Shown one piece after another: positions 16,167 to 24,123 of a stretch of 33,636 bases of DNA; the first letter of the stretch is position 1, and each line of letters opens with the position of its first letter. The notes below the pieces were generated by a model that saw nothing but the letters and a program-made list of their open reading frames with translations, was not told where the DNA came from and did not search any database. Position numbers and translations under genes: made by a program. Origin of the DNA: Geopsychrobacter sp. (lineage in GTDB: Bacteria > Desulfobacterota > Desulfuromonadia > Desulfuromonadales > Geopsychrobacteraceae); the NCBI GenBank assembly GCA_012974425.1, contig JAAXQE010000022.1:1-33636 (forward strand), read 5' to 3'.

Positions 16167-16500
16167 TCAAAACGATTCCACTTTGTCCCTTGTTGAACTA
16201 TTTCGAGAAATCCAGAAACCGATGAAATTTTTATTCGGCACTGCGGGACTGTAGTAATAGCCCTGACATCGATCCCGCGGGATCTCAATTGGCATCACGC
16301 CGAATTCGCCCTTGATCGTTTTTGCCGAATTGCCATTACGGGCATTGCCGCCCTTGGTCGCGACGGGAGCATGCTTTTGGTGACCCAAATGATCAGTCAA
16401 CCCGGTTTGCAGCGCTCGTTGCAGAAGACTCTTAGTTAGCTGTTTGAGTTAGCTGTTTGAGTAGCCAGTCAGTGTGCAGCTTCGCTACTATTCCCGGCAC
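16167..16500 (-). pseudogene. IS256/mutator-family transposase fragment, frameshifted
   Basis: On the minus strand the remnant reads TDWLLKQLT, then KSLLQRALQTGL, TDHLGHQKHAP, GGNARNG, SAKTIKGEFG and IEIPRDR. This is the conserved N-terminal region of IS256-type transposases (compare the LTEHLGYEKH and GNSRNG blocks of the family). A 13-bp tandem duplication (16434-16459) breaks the frame between LLKQLT and KSLL. After the IPRDR block the family similarity ends and the frame stops at 16167, so the DDE catalytic part is missing. A full IS256 transposase is about 400 residues; about 75 recognisable ones survive. It is a dead remnant, not an active IS. Confidence 0.78.
16434..16459. repeat. 13-bp tandem duplication disrupting the transposase remnant
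   Basis: AGTTAGCTGTTTG occurs twice in direct succession (16434-16446 and 16447-16459). Removing one copy restores a continuous transposase frame through DWLLKQLTKSLL, so this duplication is a direct cause of inactivation. Confidence 0.9.
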
Positions 16501-16505
16501 TTTTA

Positions 16506-16547
16506 ATACAAAAATGGCGACCCCAGTTGAGGTCGCCATTTTTGTAT
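16506..16547. terminator. Orphan 17-bp hairpin, terminator-like on both strands
   Basis: A perfect 17-bp inverted repeat (16506-16522 and 16531-16547) around an 8-nt loop includes an A/T-rich outer stem that would give a T-run in either direction. No intact gene ends here. It sits just beyond the upstream edge of the transposase remnant. Confidence 0.7.
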
Positions 16548-16743
16548 GGAGGTGATGAGATTAAAAGTCTAGTGTAAAGTTTTGCAACTTTAAAAGACCA
16601 CATTACTCTGTCTGACCCAATGCTCTCTCATCTCAAAGATAGATAAACTGTGGAAGATTACGCGAATTGGATATACAGACCCCGGAACTCCAGAAATCGT
16701 GATTGTCGGAGAACGGACACTTTGGGGGCCGGTGGCGCAATGG
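16548..16743. other. Intergenic, no gene seen
   Basis: Holds a short AAAGTT/AACTTT hairpin around 16577-16592 and a GGAGGTGATGAG stretch at 16548-16560 resembling a ribosome-binding site, followed only by a four-codon frame. No RNA or protein was recognised. It may be debris of a lost gene. Confidence 0.45.
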
Positions 16744-16782
16744 ATAAAAAATGCCCCATCCCAGAGGAGACCGGGATGGGGC
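16744..16782 (-). terminator. Rho-independent terminator of the DASS transporter
   Basis: Perfect 10-bp stem GCCCCATCCC (16753-16762) / GGGATGGGGC (16773-16782) with T-rich sequence following on the minus strand (complement of 16744-16751). A second small hairpin GATCCGC/GCGGATC lies at 16790-16807. Confidence 0.88.
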
Positions 16783-16824
16783 GAAACACGATCCGCCAAA
16801 GCGGATCGCGGAGAGAACTCTTAA

Positions 16825-18570
16825 TTACTTGGCGACCGCTTGTGCCCAGGCTGGAATCTCGCCGATGACCACATCGAAGACTGGAAAGACCAGCACATAG
16901 GTCACAACTATCACCATGACTATACCGATCAGGTTCAGCCCGAAGCCGCTTTTGGCCATCTGCGGGATGGTGACGTAACCGGAACCGAAGACGATGGCGT
17001 TCGGCGGGGTCGCGACCGGCAGCATGAAGGCACAGGAGGCCGCGATCGCCGCAGGCACTATAAGCAGGAGCGGACTCTGCCCCAGGCCGATGGCGACCGC
17101 CGACAATATCGGCATGACCATGGCACTGGTCGCGGTATTACTGGTCAGTTCGGTGAGGAAGATGATCAGGGTGGTAACGGCAAAGATCAGCAGCAAGGTC
17201 GGGGCGTTGGCCAAGAGACCAACCTGAGAACCGAGCCATTCGGCCAGACCGGTCGCCTTGAAGCCACTCGCCATCGACAAACCGCCACCGAACAGGATCA
17301 GCACCCCCCAAGGCATCTTCGAAGCCCAGTGCCAGTTCATGACAAATTCACTCTTTTTCATATTGATCGGAATCAAAAAGAGCACCAGCGCGCCGGTCAT
17401 GGCGATGGCAGCATCGGTCACCATTTTGGGATCTGGAAACATAAAACCGATATGCTTACGGAAAATCCAACCGAGAGCAGTCAAACCAAAGACCAGGGCC
17501 GTCCAGCGTTCTCCGCTGCCCATAGAACCCATATCTTTGAGTTCCTGAGTAATCAGAGCGCGACCGCCTGGTACCTTTTTCAGCTTCATCGGGTTGGCAA
17601 CCCGGGTCAACCAGAACCAGCAGAGCGGCAGCATCACTAGCACCAGCGGTACCCCAACCTTCATCCAGTCGACAAAGGAAATTTCATAGCCATAGGTCTT
17701 CTGCAGATAACCGGCAAGCACCGTATTGGGTGGAGTTCCGATCAAGGTGGCAACGCCCCCGATCGAGGCGGCATAGGCGATGCCAAGCATCAGGTTGAGG
17801 CCGAAGGCGAAATGCTCGGGCGAAAAATCGATCTCCTTGTCGAGACCCTCCTTCTTACCTTCTTCGATGACATGGCTGATAATGGCCAGACCGATCGGCA
17901 TCATCATGACCGTCGTTGCGGTATTCGAAACAAAGGCTGAGAGAACAGCAGTCGCCGCCATGAAACCGAGGATCAGGCGTCCGGGAGAGAACCCGATGGC
18001 CTTGACGATATTCATGGCGATGCGGCGATGCAGATTCCAGCGCTGCATCGACAGCGCAATAATAAAGCCCCCCATGAAGAGAAAGATCAGATGGTTGGCG
18101 TAGGGTGCCGTTGCCGCCTGGGTTTTCATGATCCCCAGTAACGGAAAGAGCGCGATCGGCAACAGGCTGGTTGCCGGGATCGGCATCGATTCGCACATCC
18201 ACCAGGTCGCCATCAACAGAGCGACAGCGGCCATCTTCTGCGCTGCCGGATCCATCCCCGCAGGCGTCGGCAAGAGCAGCATGGCGAAGAAGAGCAATGG
18301 ACCGAGGACCAGACCAAATTTCTGTCTCGCGGTGTAGTTGCGTGGCTCCCCTTCCTCAACGCCGCCTGGGGTGCCCTGAATACGCCCTGCGTGTTCAGCA
18401 GGAGCTTCTTCCATTTCATCGGCCAGATTAACATCCCGTTCGTTATGCGAGATGCTGTACGCAGTATTCTTGTTGCCTAGCAGTCGCTTTACCGCCTTGG
18501 GGGTAAAGCTGAAGAGTGATTTGGTTTCATCATGCATCGCCCAGAGGCGATTCCAGACAGCAGTCATCAT
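16825..18570 (-). CDS. SLC13/DASS-family sodium:carboxylate (or sulfate) symporter
   Basis: An inner-membrane secondary transporter of 581 residues that imports dicarboxylates such as succinate, fumarate or malate, or sulfate, with sodium. Two DASS/VcINDY-type signature loops are visible: FVSNTATTVMMMP in the first half and ELTSNTATSAMVMP in the second, each preceding the re-entrant/helix-break sites that bind Na+ and substrate carboxylates. About twelve hydrophobic segments run from residue ~85 to the end. The soluble N-terminal extension (about 80 residues, containing an acidic stretch) is longer than in typical 460-490-residue members. AAGGAG precedes the tandem ATG-ATG start. A sigma-54 promoter lies upstream and an NtrC-type system next door, which favours a carboxylate role. 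Confidence 0.9.
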   Translation of the reverse strand: MMTAVWNRLWAMHDETKSLFSFTPKAVKRLLGNKNTAYSISHNERDVNLADEMEEAPAEHAGRIQGTPGGVEEGEPRNYTARQKFGLVLGPLLFFAMLLLPTPAGMDPAAQKMAAVALLMATWWMCESMPIPATSLLPIALFPLLGIMKTQAATAPYANHLIFLFMGGFIIALSMQRWNLHRRIAMNIVKAIGFSPGRLILGFMAATAVLSAFVSNTATTVMMMPIGLAIISHVIEEGKKEGLDKEIDFSPEHFAFGLNLMLGIAYAASIGGVATLIGTPPNTVLAGYLQKTYGYEISFVDWMKVGVPLVLVMLPLCWFWLTRVANPMKLKKVPGGRALITQELKDMGSMGSGERWTALVFGLTALGWIFRKHIGFMFPDPKMVTDAAIAMTGALVLFLIPINMKKSEFVMNWHWASKMPWGVLILFGGGLSMASGFKATGLAEWLGSQVGLLANAPTLLLIFAVTTLIIFLTELTSNTATSAMVMPILSAVAIGLGQSPLLLIVPAAIAASCAFMLPVATPPNAIVFGSGYVTIPQMAKSGFGLNLIGIVMVIVVTYVLVFPVFDVVIGEIPAWAQAVAK

Positions 18571-18667
18571 CGTTGTTCTCTCCTTAACTTCAATAAACCG
18601 TTTTCAGCTCAGCCACCTTTGGATGATCAAAAAACGCTTTCCGGGTCAAAATCGTACTCTCCCCTAG

Positions 18668-18683
18668 AGCAACTGTGGTGCCA
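18668..18683 (-). promoter_or_regulatory. Sigma-54 (RpoN) promoter of the DASS transporter
   Basis: The minus strand reads TGGCACCACAGTTGCT: a -24 TGGCAC and -12 TTGC separated by five bases, the full sigma-54 consensus. The predicted start near 18656 leaves a leader of about 87 nt before the transporter start codon. The adjacent NtrC-family regulator supplies the required activator type. An imperfect GATTT...AAATC dyad at 18722-18738 (about 75 bp upstream of the start) might be an activator site. Confidence 0.87.
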
Positions 18684-18813
18684 AGCCGATAAAACAAAGG
18701 TTCAGTTGAAGAGCAGGTTTAGATTTTCGATGGAAATCCAAAGGCTTGTAAACGGCAAAAGAAAAGGACTGCGGAGAACAGCGTTTGTTTAACAGAACTG
18801 GATAGAGAAGAAA

Positions 18814-18855
18814 TGCCCGCCAAAAGAGGCCATTATCGGCCACTTTTGGCGGGCA
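18814..18855 (-). terminator. Strong hairpin ending the regulator/kinase unit
   Basis: A 13-bp stem (18814-18826 / 18843-18855) with a second internal GGCC/GGCC stem forms a long hairpin. On the minus strand it is followed by a T-rich segment. It lies 53 bp after the response-regulator stop and upstream of the sigma-54 promoter, insulating the transporter. Confidence 0.75.
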
Positions 18856-18908
18856 GGATTCAACAAGATTGGGGAGGCGCAAATGACCAGCCACAGGCGA
18901 TGTCTATT

Positions 18909-20285
18909 TCAGCCAGGAGTATCCCCACTCAAGCCGTATTTTTCGAGCTTGTAACGCAGGGTGCCGCGCGGCACATTGAGGATACGCGCGGTTCTGGCGA
19001 CGTTCCCCCCGGTTATGGAAAAAGCCTTGGTGATCAGCTCCTTTTCAACCTGGCAAACAACATCATCCAACAGGATCCCTTCTGGTGGGATTTCGTAACT
19101 GAAAGGCACTTCGCTCTGTGGTGCCTCGCCCCATATTTCACGCGGCAGATGCGCCGGTTTGATCTCATCGACGTTTTGCATGATGCAGATCCGCTCGACC
19201 AGGTTGCGCAGTTCGCGCACATTTCCCGGCCAGTGGTAGCGCAGCATCAGATCGAGTGCATCACGTGAAAATCCACGCATCGCCTTGTTGAATTCGCGGC
19301 TGAAGCGCTGCAGGAAATATTCGAGCAGACAGGGGACATCTTCGCGGCGCTCGCGCAACGGCGGGATATGGATCGGAAAAACATTTAAGCGGTAGTAGAG
19401 GTCCTCGCGAAACTCCTTGGCGATGATAGCATCCTTGAGCTTGGCATTGGTCGCCGCAATGATGCGGACATTGATATCGATATTGCGGTTGCCGCCCAAT
19501 CGTCTGATCTTACGATCCTCAAGCACCCGCAGCAGCTTGACCTGCAGGCCCATATCCATCTCACCGATCTCATCGAGAAAGATCGAACCGTTGTCAGATT
19601 CTTCAAACAGTCCGAGCTTACGCGTTTTGGCATCGGTAAAGGCGCCCCGTTCATGCCCGAAGAGTTCACTCTCGAGCAGGTTAAACGGCAGAGATCCACA
19701 GTTGATTTCAATAAAGGGTTTGTCGACGCGCGGGGAGAGGTTATGGATCGCCTGGGCGACAAGCTCCTTGCCTGTCCCGCTCTCGCCGGTGATCAGAACT
19801 GTTGCGGTCTCATGCTTGGCGACCTCGCGGATCTGATGAAAAATCTGTAACAGGGCCGGGCTGTTGCCGACCATCTTGATGTCGTCCTCCTGCCGCGCAA
19901 GTCGCTTGACTTTGCGCCGCAACGATTGAGTCTCAAGCGCCAGTTTAACAATCAGGTGAATCGCATCGGCCTTAAAAGGCTTTTTGATATAATCATAGGC
20001 CCCGATCTTGATTGCCTCTACTGCGCTCTCGACAGTGCCGTAGCCGGTTATGATGATGACCAGGATGTCCGGGTCAACCTCTTTAATTGCGCGCAAAACA
20101 TCGAGCCCGCTCCTGCTCCCCAGGTTCAGATCGAGCAGAACCAGACTGATCTCCTCTTCACTGACTATCTTGACGGCCTCATCCGGACAGTCGGTCGATT
20201 GTGCCCGATAACCATCATCGCCAAGAATCCGTTCCAGGTTTTCACGGATAAAGGCCTCGTCATCGACAATCAGAATTTTTTCCAT
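18909..20285 (-). CDS. NtrC-family sigma-54-dependent response regulator
   Basis: 458 residues with three domains. Receiver (1-120): acidic pocket VDDE, phosphoacceptor Asp52 in LLDLNLG, Lys in KKPF. AAA+ domain (about 138-375): Walker A GESGTGKE at 167-174, the sigma-54-contacting GAFTDA at 214-219, Walker B IFLDEIGEMD, and sensor motifs including REDLYYRLNVFPI and HWPGNVREL. C-terminal Fis-type helix-turn-helix (about 415-450, GGNVARTARILNVPRGTLRYKLEKYGL). It activates RpoN promoters after phosphorylation, almost certainly by the kinase encoded 187 bp upstream. A perfect sigma-54 promoter faces the neighbouring DASS gene, so that transporter is the leading target. DctD-like is the nearest functional analogy. 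Confidence 0.96.
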   Translation of the reverse strand: MEKILIVDDEAFIRENLERILGDDGYRAQSTDCPDEAVKIVSEEEISLVLLDLNLGSRSGLDVLRAIKEVDPDILVIIITGYGTVESAVEAIKIGAYDYIKKPFKADAIHLIVKLALETQSLRRKVKRLARQEDDIKMVGNSPALLQIFHQIREVAKHETATVLITGESGTGKELVAQAIHNLSPRVDKPFIEINCGSLPFNLLESELFGHERGAFTDAKTRKLGLFEESDNGSIFLDEIGEMDMGLQVKLLRVLEDRKIRRLGGNRNIDINVRIIAATNAKLKDAIIAKEFREDLYYRLNVFPIHIPPLRERREDVPCLLEYFLQRFSREFNKAMRGFSRDALDLMLRYHWPGNVRELRNLVERICIMQNVDEIKPAHLPREIWGEAPQSEVPFSYEIPPEGILLDDVVCQVEKELITKAFSITGGNVARTARILNVPRGTLRYKLEKYGLSGDTPG

Positions 20286-20472
20286 AGGTGGGGCTCCCGT
20301 GTGAGTCAGCCGAAGAGATCAGGAGTAAGGAGACATCTCTCTTCCGACCAGCATAGTGACTAAAACATACGGGGAACCTATATGGAAGGCAAGCCGGAAT
20401 GGTGGTTTTTGGCCACAAGGGTGGTTTTGACAGGCAGGAATCGAAAAACAGAACTCTGAAAAATGGCGGTTA

Positions 20473-22983
20473 TCAGCCAACCCTATCCTCAGCCTCGCTC
20501 GGAAGGGTCAGGCAGATGCGTGTCCCCTGATTGAGGGTACTCTCAGCACTGATCGATCCTCTATGCTCAGAAAGGATGTTATGGCTGATCGACAAGCCCA
20601 GGCCGGTCCCTTCTCGCCCCTTGCTGGTATAGAAGGGCTCGAAAATCAAACCGACTCTTTCCGGTTCAATGCCGCAACCATTATCGCTAACCCTGATCTG
20701 AACTCCGTTACACACAGAGTTGGCTGAAACCCTTAACTGCCCACCTTCAGGCATGGCATCGATGGCATTACTGAACAGATTCAAAAAAACCTGCTTCAAC
20801 CTGTCGGCATCAATCAACAATCCCGGCATCCCCGCCTCAAAGTGCGAAACAATCTCAATCCCCTGGCGCTCACACTGTTTGCGGACCAGGAACAGGGAGT
20901 CATGAATAACACTGGTGATGTCACCGGAGATCAACCGCGGCTTGGATGCCGAAAAATTGAGTAATTCACCGACCAATCCCTCCAGGCGCTCAATCTCGCC
21001 CAGGGCTTTTTGAATCAACAACTGATCCCGTTCCTGCCCAAGCAGGCGATCATGCAGTTCATCCAGCAGCAGACTGACCCCGGTCAGCGGGTTGCGAATT
21101 TCATGCGCTATACCGGCCGACATCCGCCCCAGGGAGGCCAAGCGATCCATACGCGACATCTGTTCGCGCATATGCACGCGTTCGGTCAGATCCTCAACCG
21201 TCAACAACCAACCGGCCTGGCGTCTAAAGCTTAAGGGAAAGAGCGACAGACGGTAGGTCAGTTGCCGGTCATCACGACCAAGGGTGACGTATTCGCCCAA
21301 GTTCTGCTGATCACCTGGGGTAAAGGCCGATTCAAGCCCGGCAGAAAATTCTGGCCAGGCGCTCAAGACTTCATGCCAGGGCGTTGCTTCACGCGGTTGG
21401 TCGATAGCGAGGATCTTGCAGGCCGGGCCGTTGACCGAGGTCACCTGCCGCTCCCCATCGAAGGTCAGAATGCCGGTTTCGATATTTTCAACAACGGTAT
21501 GCTTGAAGTTACGTTCGCGGATGATCTCCTGCCTCGATCGGCGCAGCGCCTTCAGGGTTTTCAACAAGCGGAGCTGTCTCAGGCTTAGATCATTGGCCAT
21601 CTGATTGAATGAATCGGCCAGAACGCCGACCTCATCAGAGGAATTTACGGCAACGCGAATCTCCAGATTGCCACGCGCCATCTCCTGGGTCCCTGCTGTC
21701 AGGCAGAGGAGTGGTCTGACAATGCTGCTCGACAGTCGATAAGCCGCCAGAATCACGAACATGACCGTTATGGAGATGACAAACCAGGATTCACTCAAAT
21801 AGTTGGTAATCTCCTTACGAATCAGACTTGCGGTGGTCAGGGCCGGCAGATGGAAATTATCGACTTCGGCGCCAATCGTAATCCCGCCAAAAACATTGAA
21901 GCGTTTGAAATCACCCGCTGAATAAAAAATCGGCGCATAGGCCATTATCTTGCTCGAGCCACCGACATTGGTGATATCGACAACTCCCTGTTGCCCCCTA
22001 CGCACCGCCTCGGCGACGACCGGATAGTTCTGATGGATGAAGCCTGCGCTCAGCAGATTAAACGGAATGCGCCCGGCCTGGATCGTAGCTTGATCAGTAT
22101 CCTGAGTGTAGGCTGGCACCAGGGTTCCGTCTGGATCATAACCGCGGATATCCCAGTATTTGGGGTGAGTAATCATCCAGCCTTCATCATCAAACATGAA
22201 GGCATAATTGCCGCTGGAATAGGACGGAAAGACCACGTAACGGTCCTTGGTGGGAGAGATATGCTGGGTAAACTCCATCAGATGACGGTGATCGAGGGAA
22301 ATCACGACGATGCCGGTCAGTTCATCTCCCGCATAAACAGGCGTTGCAAAACGGATAACGCCACGATAAGGGGCCCCCTGGACGGCCTCAAGCGGGGTTT
22401 CAGCGCCCTGCAACTGCTCGGCGCGGCTGACATACCAGCCGGTTAAGCGTGATACGGAAACTTCACCCTTGCGCAGCTTGATCGCCTTATTGAAATAGTC
22501 TTCGTGTTTATAGGTGGTATTTTCAGGGTTCGCGACATTACGCAGATTAAGCGAAGGACGACCCGCGACGATACGGATTTTCTCCGCGCCTGAGGGATCG
22601 ATAAAGCTGACTTCATGGTATTGCAGAATCTGCTCTCTAACCTCGATCGGACTATCATTGCTGCCGCGCCGATACCAGACAGTACGCGCGTGATTCCATG
22701 AAAATTCGAGGTAGGATTCCGAGGCGGGTTCGATCAGAGCCAGATCCTTCAAGTCCCCTTCAACCTGGTGCAGAAAATCGGAAACATCACGCGCAACCAT
22801 CTCGGCACGCAGTTCCAGGGCCTGGGTTGCCTGCAAATCGAGAGCTTCGGTCGTGCGCTGACGCAGCAGGGTCTCTACCAGGCGCAGGCTGTGGTGCGAG
22901 TTAACCAGCAGCAACATCAGCGGCACCAGAGACAAGAGCAGAAATGCGCCGAGAACTTTTTTATGGAGATTGATTTTAAACAT
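20473..22983 (-). CDS. Membrane sensor histidine kinase with periplasmic Cache region, HAMP and PAS
   Basis: 836 residues. TM1 about 9-27; large periplasmic sensor about 30-395, double-Cache-like ([39 protein letters not shown]); TM2 about 400-416; HAMP ([18 protein letters not shown]); coiled linker; PAS about 495-600 ([22 protein letters not shown]). The HisKA motif is AHEIRNPL with phosphorylated His627. The catalytic domain has N-box [11 protein letters not shown]1 DNGCGI (767-772), FEPFYTSK and G2 GTGLGL. The start ATG at 22983 lies after the terminator of the upstream gene; a TTG 14 codons earlier would sit in that hairpin. It is 187 bp upstream of the NtrC-type regulator, its likely partner. 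Ligand is probably a small organic acid (Cache domains often bind these), an inference. Confidence 0.93.
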   Translation of the reverse strand: MFKINLHKKVLGAFLLLSLVPLMLLLVNSHHSLRLVETLLRQRTTEALDLQATQALELRAEMVARDVSDFLHQVEGDLKDLALIEPASESYLEFSWNHARTVWYRRGSNDSPIEVREQILQYHEVSFIDPSGAEKIRIVAGRPSLNLRNVANPENTTYKHEDYFNKAIKLRKGEVSVSRLTGWYVSRAEQLQGAETPLEAVQGAPYRGVIRFATPVYAGDELTGIVVISLDHRHLMEFTQHISPTKDRYVVFPSYSSGNYAFMFDDEGWMITHPKYWDIRGYDPDGTLVPAYTQDTDQATIQAGRIPFNLLSAGFIHQNYPVVAEAVRRGQQGVVDITNVGGSSKIMAYAPIFYSAGDFKRFNVFGGITIGAEVDNFHLPALTTASLIRKEITNYLSESWFVISITVMFVILAAYRLSSSIVRPLLCLTAGTQEMARGNLEIRVAVNSSDEVGVLADSFNQMANDLSLRQLRLLKTLKALRRSRQEIIRERNFKHTVVENIETGILTFDGERQVTSVNGPACKILAIDQPREATPWHEVLSAWPEFSAGLESAFTPGDQQNLGEYVTLGRDDRQLTYRLSLFPLSFRRQAGWLLTVEDLTERVHMREQMSRMDRLASLGRMSAGIAHEIRNPLTGVSLLLDELHDRLLGQERDQLLIQKALGEIERLEGLVGELLNFSASKPRLISGDITSVIHDSLFLVRKQCERQGIEIVSHFEAGMPGLLIDADRLKQVFLNLFSNAIDAMPEGGQLRVSANSVCNGVQIRVSDNGCGIEPERVGLIFEPFYTSKGREGTGLGLSISHNILSEHRGSISAESTLNQGTRICLTLPSEAEDRVG

Positions 22984-23003
22984 CAAGAATCCAGATTCAA
23001 CGG

Positions 23004-23035
23004 AAAAAGCCGCCCCCGGAATCAACAGGGACGGC
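23004..23035 (-). terminator. Terminator after the polyprenyl diphosphate synthase
   Basis: On the minus strand a GC stem (complement of 23028-23035 with 23009-23016, one mismatch) is followed by five T (complement of 23004-23008). It separates the prenyl synthase from the sensor kinase. Confidence 0.7.
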
Positions 23036-23068
23036 CTTCATCATGGGCATAGCTACAGGGTACTCGAC

Positions 23069-24037
23069 TTACTTATTGCGCGCCACTACATAGTCGGCGA
23101 GAATACAGAGGGCGGTACGTACCTCGGTATCCGCGAAGATATCGAGCTGGGCCTTGGCCAGTTCAATCCGTTCCACAGCGCGCTGGCGCGTATATTCTAT
23201 CCCGGCGTATTTGTCGATCAATCCACAAACCCGATCAAGATCGGCCTCGCTCAGTTCTTCGAGGCCAATTATTCGTGCAATCTCATCCCGCTCACTCAGA
23301 TCAGCTGCGGCATAGGTATGGATCAAGGGCAGGGTCATCTTGCCCTCTTCCAGATCTTGACCGCGAGCCTTGCCAAATTCCTGCTGAACGGCAACATAAT
23401 CGAGGGCATCATCCATAAGCTGGAAGGCAGAGCCAATTTCAAGCCCGAATTCACGCAACGCAGCCTCTTGTTGCGCTGAGGCTTCCGCCAAGATGGCCCC
23501 CACCTGACAGGCGGCGGCGATTAGAATTGCGGTCTTGTCGCGGATAACAGCCAGATAACGCTTTTCGTCGATCTCGAGATCGGCGGTATTAAGCAGCTGT
23601 TGAGCCTCCCCTTCCGCCATCTGGGTGCTGGTATCGGATAGGAGCTGTAAAATTTTCAGGTTATTGCAACCGACCATGACAGAGAAGGATTTGGCGAACA
23701 GAAAGTCACCAACCAAGACCGAGGCTTCATTGCCCCAAACTGCGTTTGCCGAACGGTTGCCACGCCGCAGTTCGGCGCCATCAACCACATCATCATGCAA
23801 CAGAGTCGCACTGTGAATAAACTCAATGACCCCGGCCAACTCGATATGATGCTCGCCGCGATAATCACAAAGCTTGGCCGCCAACAACAACAGCATGGGA
23901 CGGATTCTTTTCCCGCCACTGGCCAGAAGATACTCCCCCACCTGTCCAATCAGCGGCACATCAGAGGTCATGTTCTTACGAAACTGTGCCTCGACTGCCA
24001 GCATATCTCCCTGGATCAGGGCTGTAACTTGCTCCAT
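23069..24037 (-). CDS. ispB: Polyprenyl (octaprenyl-type) diphosphate synthase
   Basis: All-trans long-chain prenyl diphosphate synthase that makes the side chain of menaquinone/ubiquinone; 322 residues, typical. Both Asp-rich motifs are visible: DDVVD at residues 82-86 (LLHDDVVDGAELRRG) and DDALD at about 209-213 (FQLMDDALDY), with GGKRIRP near residue 42 and the GKMTLPLI segment of the family. The ATG at 24037 (MEQVTAL) is used; an in-frame TTG two codons upstream is less likely. Chain length depends on the residues before the first Asp motif and cannot be read confidently. It lies 86 bp downstream of the orphan kinase gene and may be co-transcribed. Confidence 0.92.
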   Translation of the reverse strand: MEQVTALIQGDMLAVEAQFRKNMTSDVPLIGQVGEYLLASGGKRIRPMLLLLAAKLCDYRGEHHIELAGVIEFIHSATLLHDDVVDGAELRRGNRSANAVWGNEASVLVGDFLFAKSFSVMVGCNNLKILQLLSDTSTQMAEGEAQQLLNTADLEIDEKRYLAVIRDKTAILIAAACQVGAILAEASAQQEAALREFGLEIGSAFQLMDDALDYVAVQQEFGKARGQDLEEGKMTLPLIHTYAAADLSERDEIARIIGLEELSEADLDRVCGLIDKYAGIEYTRQRAVERIELAKAQLDIFADTEVRTALCILADYVVARNK

Positions 24038-24123
24038 CTTCAATATATTTCCATCTCATTGTTTGTGGGGGCCAAAAGATTTGCAGCATTCTAAAAATCG
24101 CATGCCAGTATGTCAAAGACTTT

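Noticed and set aside
16840-17640. 266-codon plus-strand frame opposite the DASS transporter
   Set aside because: Composition is rich in His/Arg/Gln/Asp, typical of an antisense frame to hydrophobic codons; no known domain.
20401-20428. Direct repeats GGTGGTTTT 19 bp apart between the kinase and the regulator
   Set aside because: Short and AT/GT-rich; could be an operator, but no palindrome or promoter elements support it.
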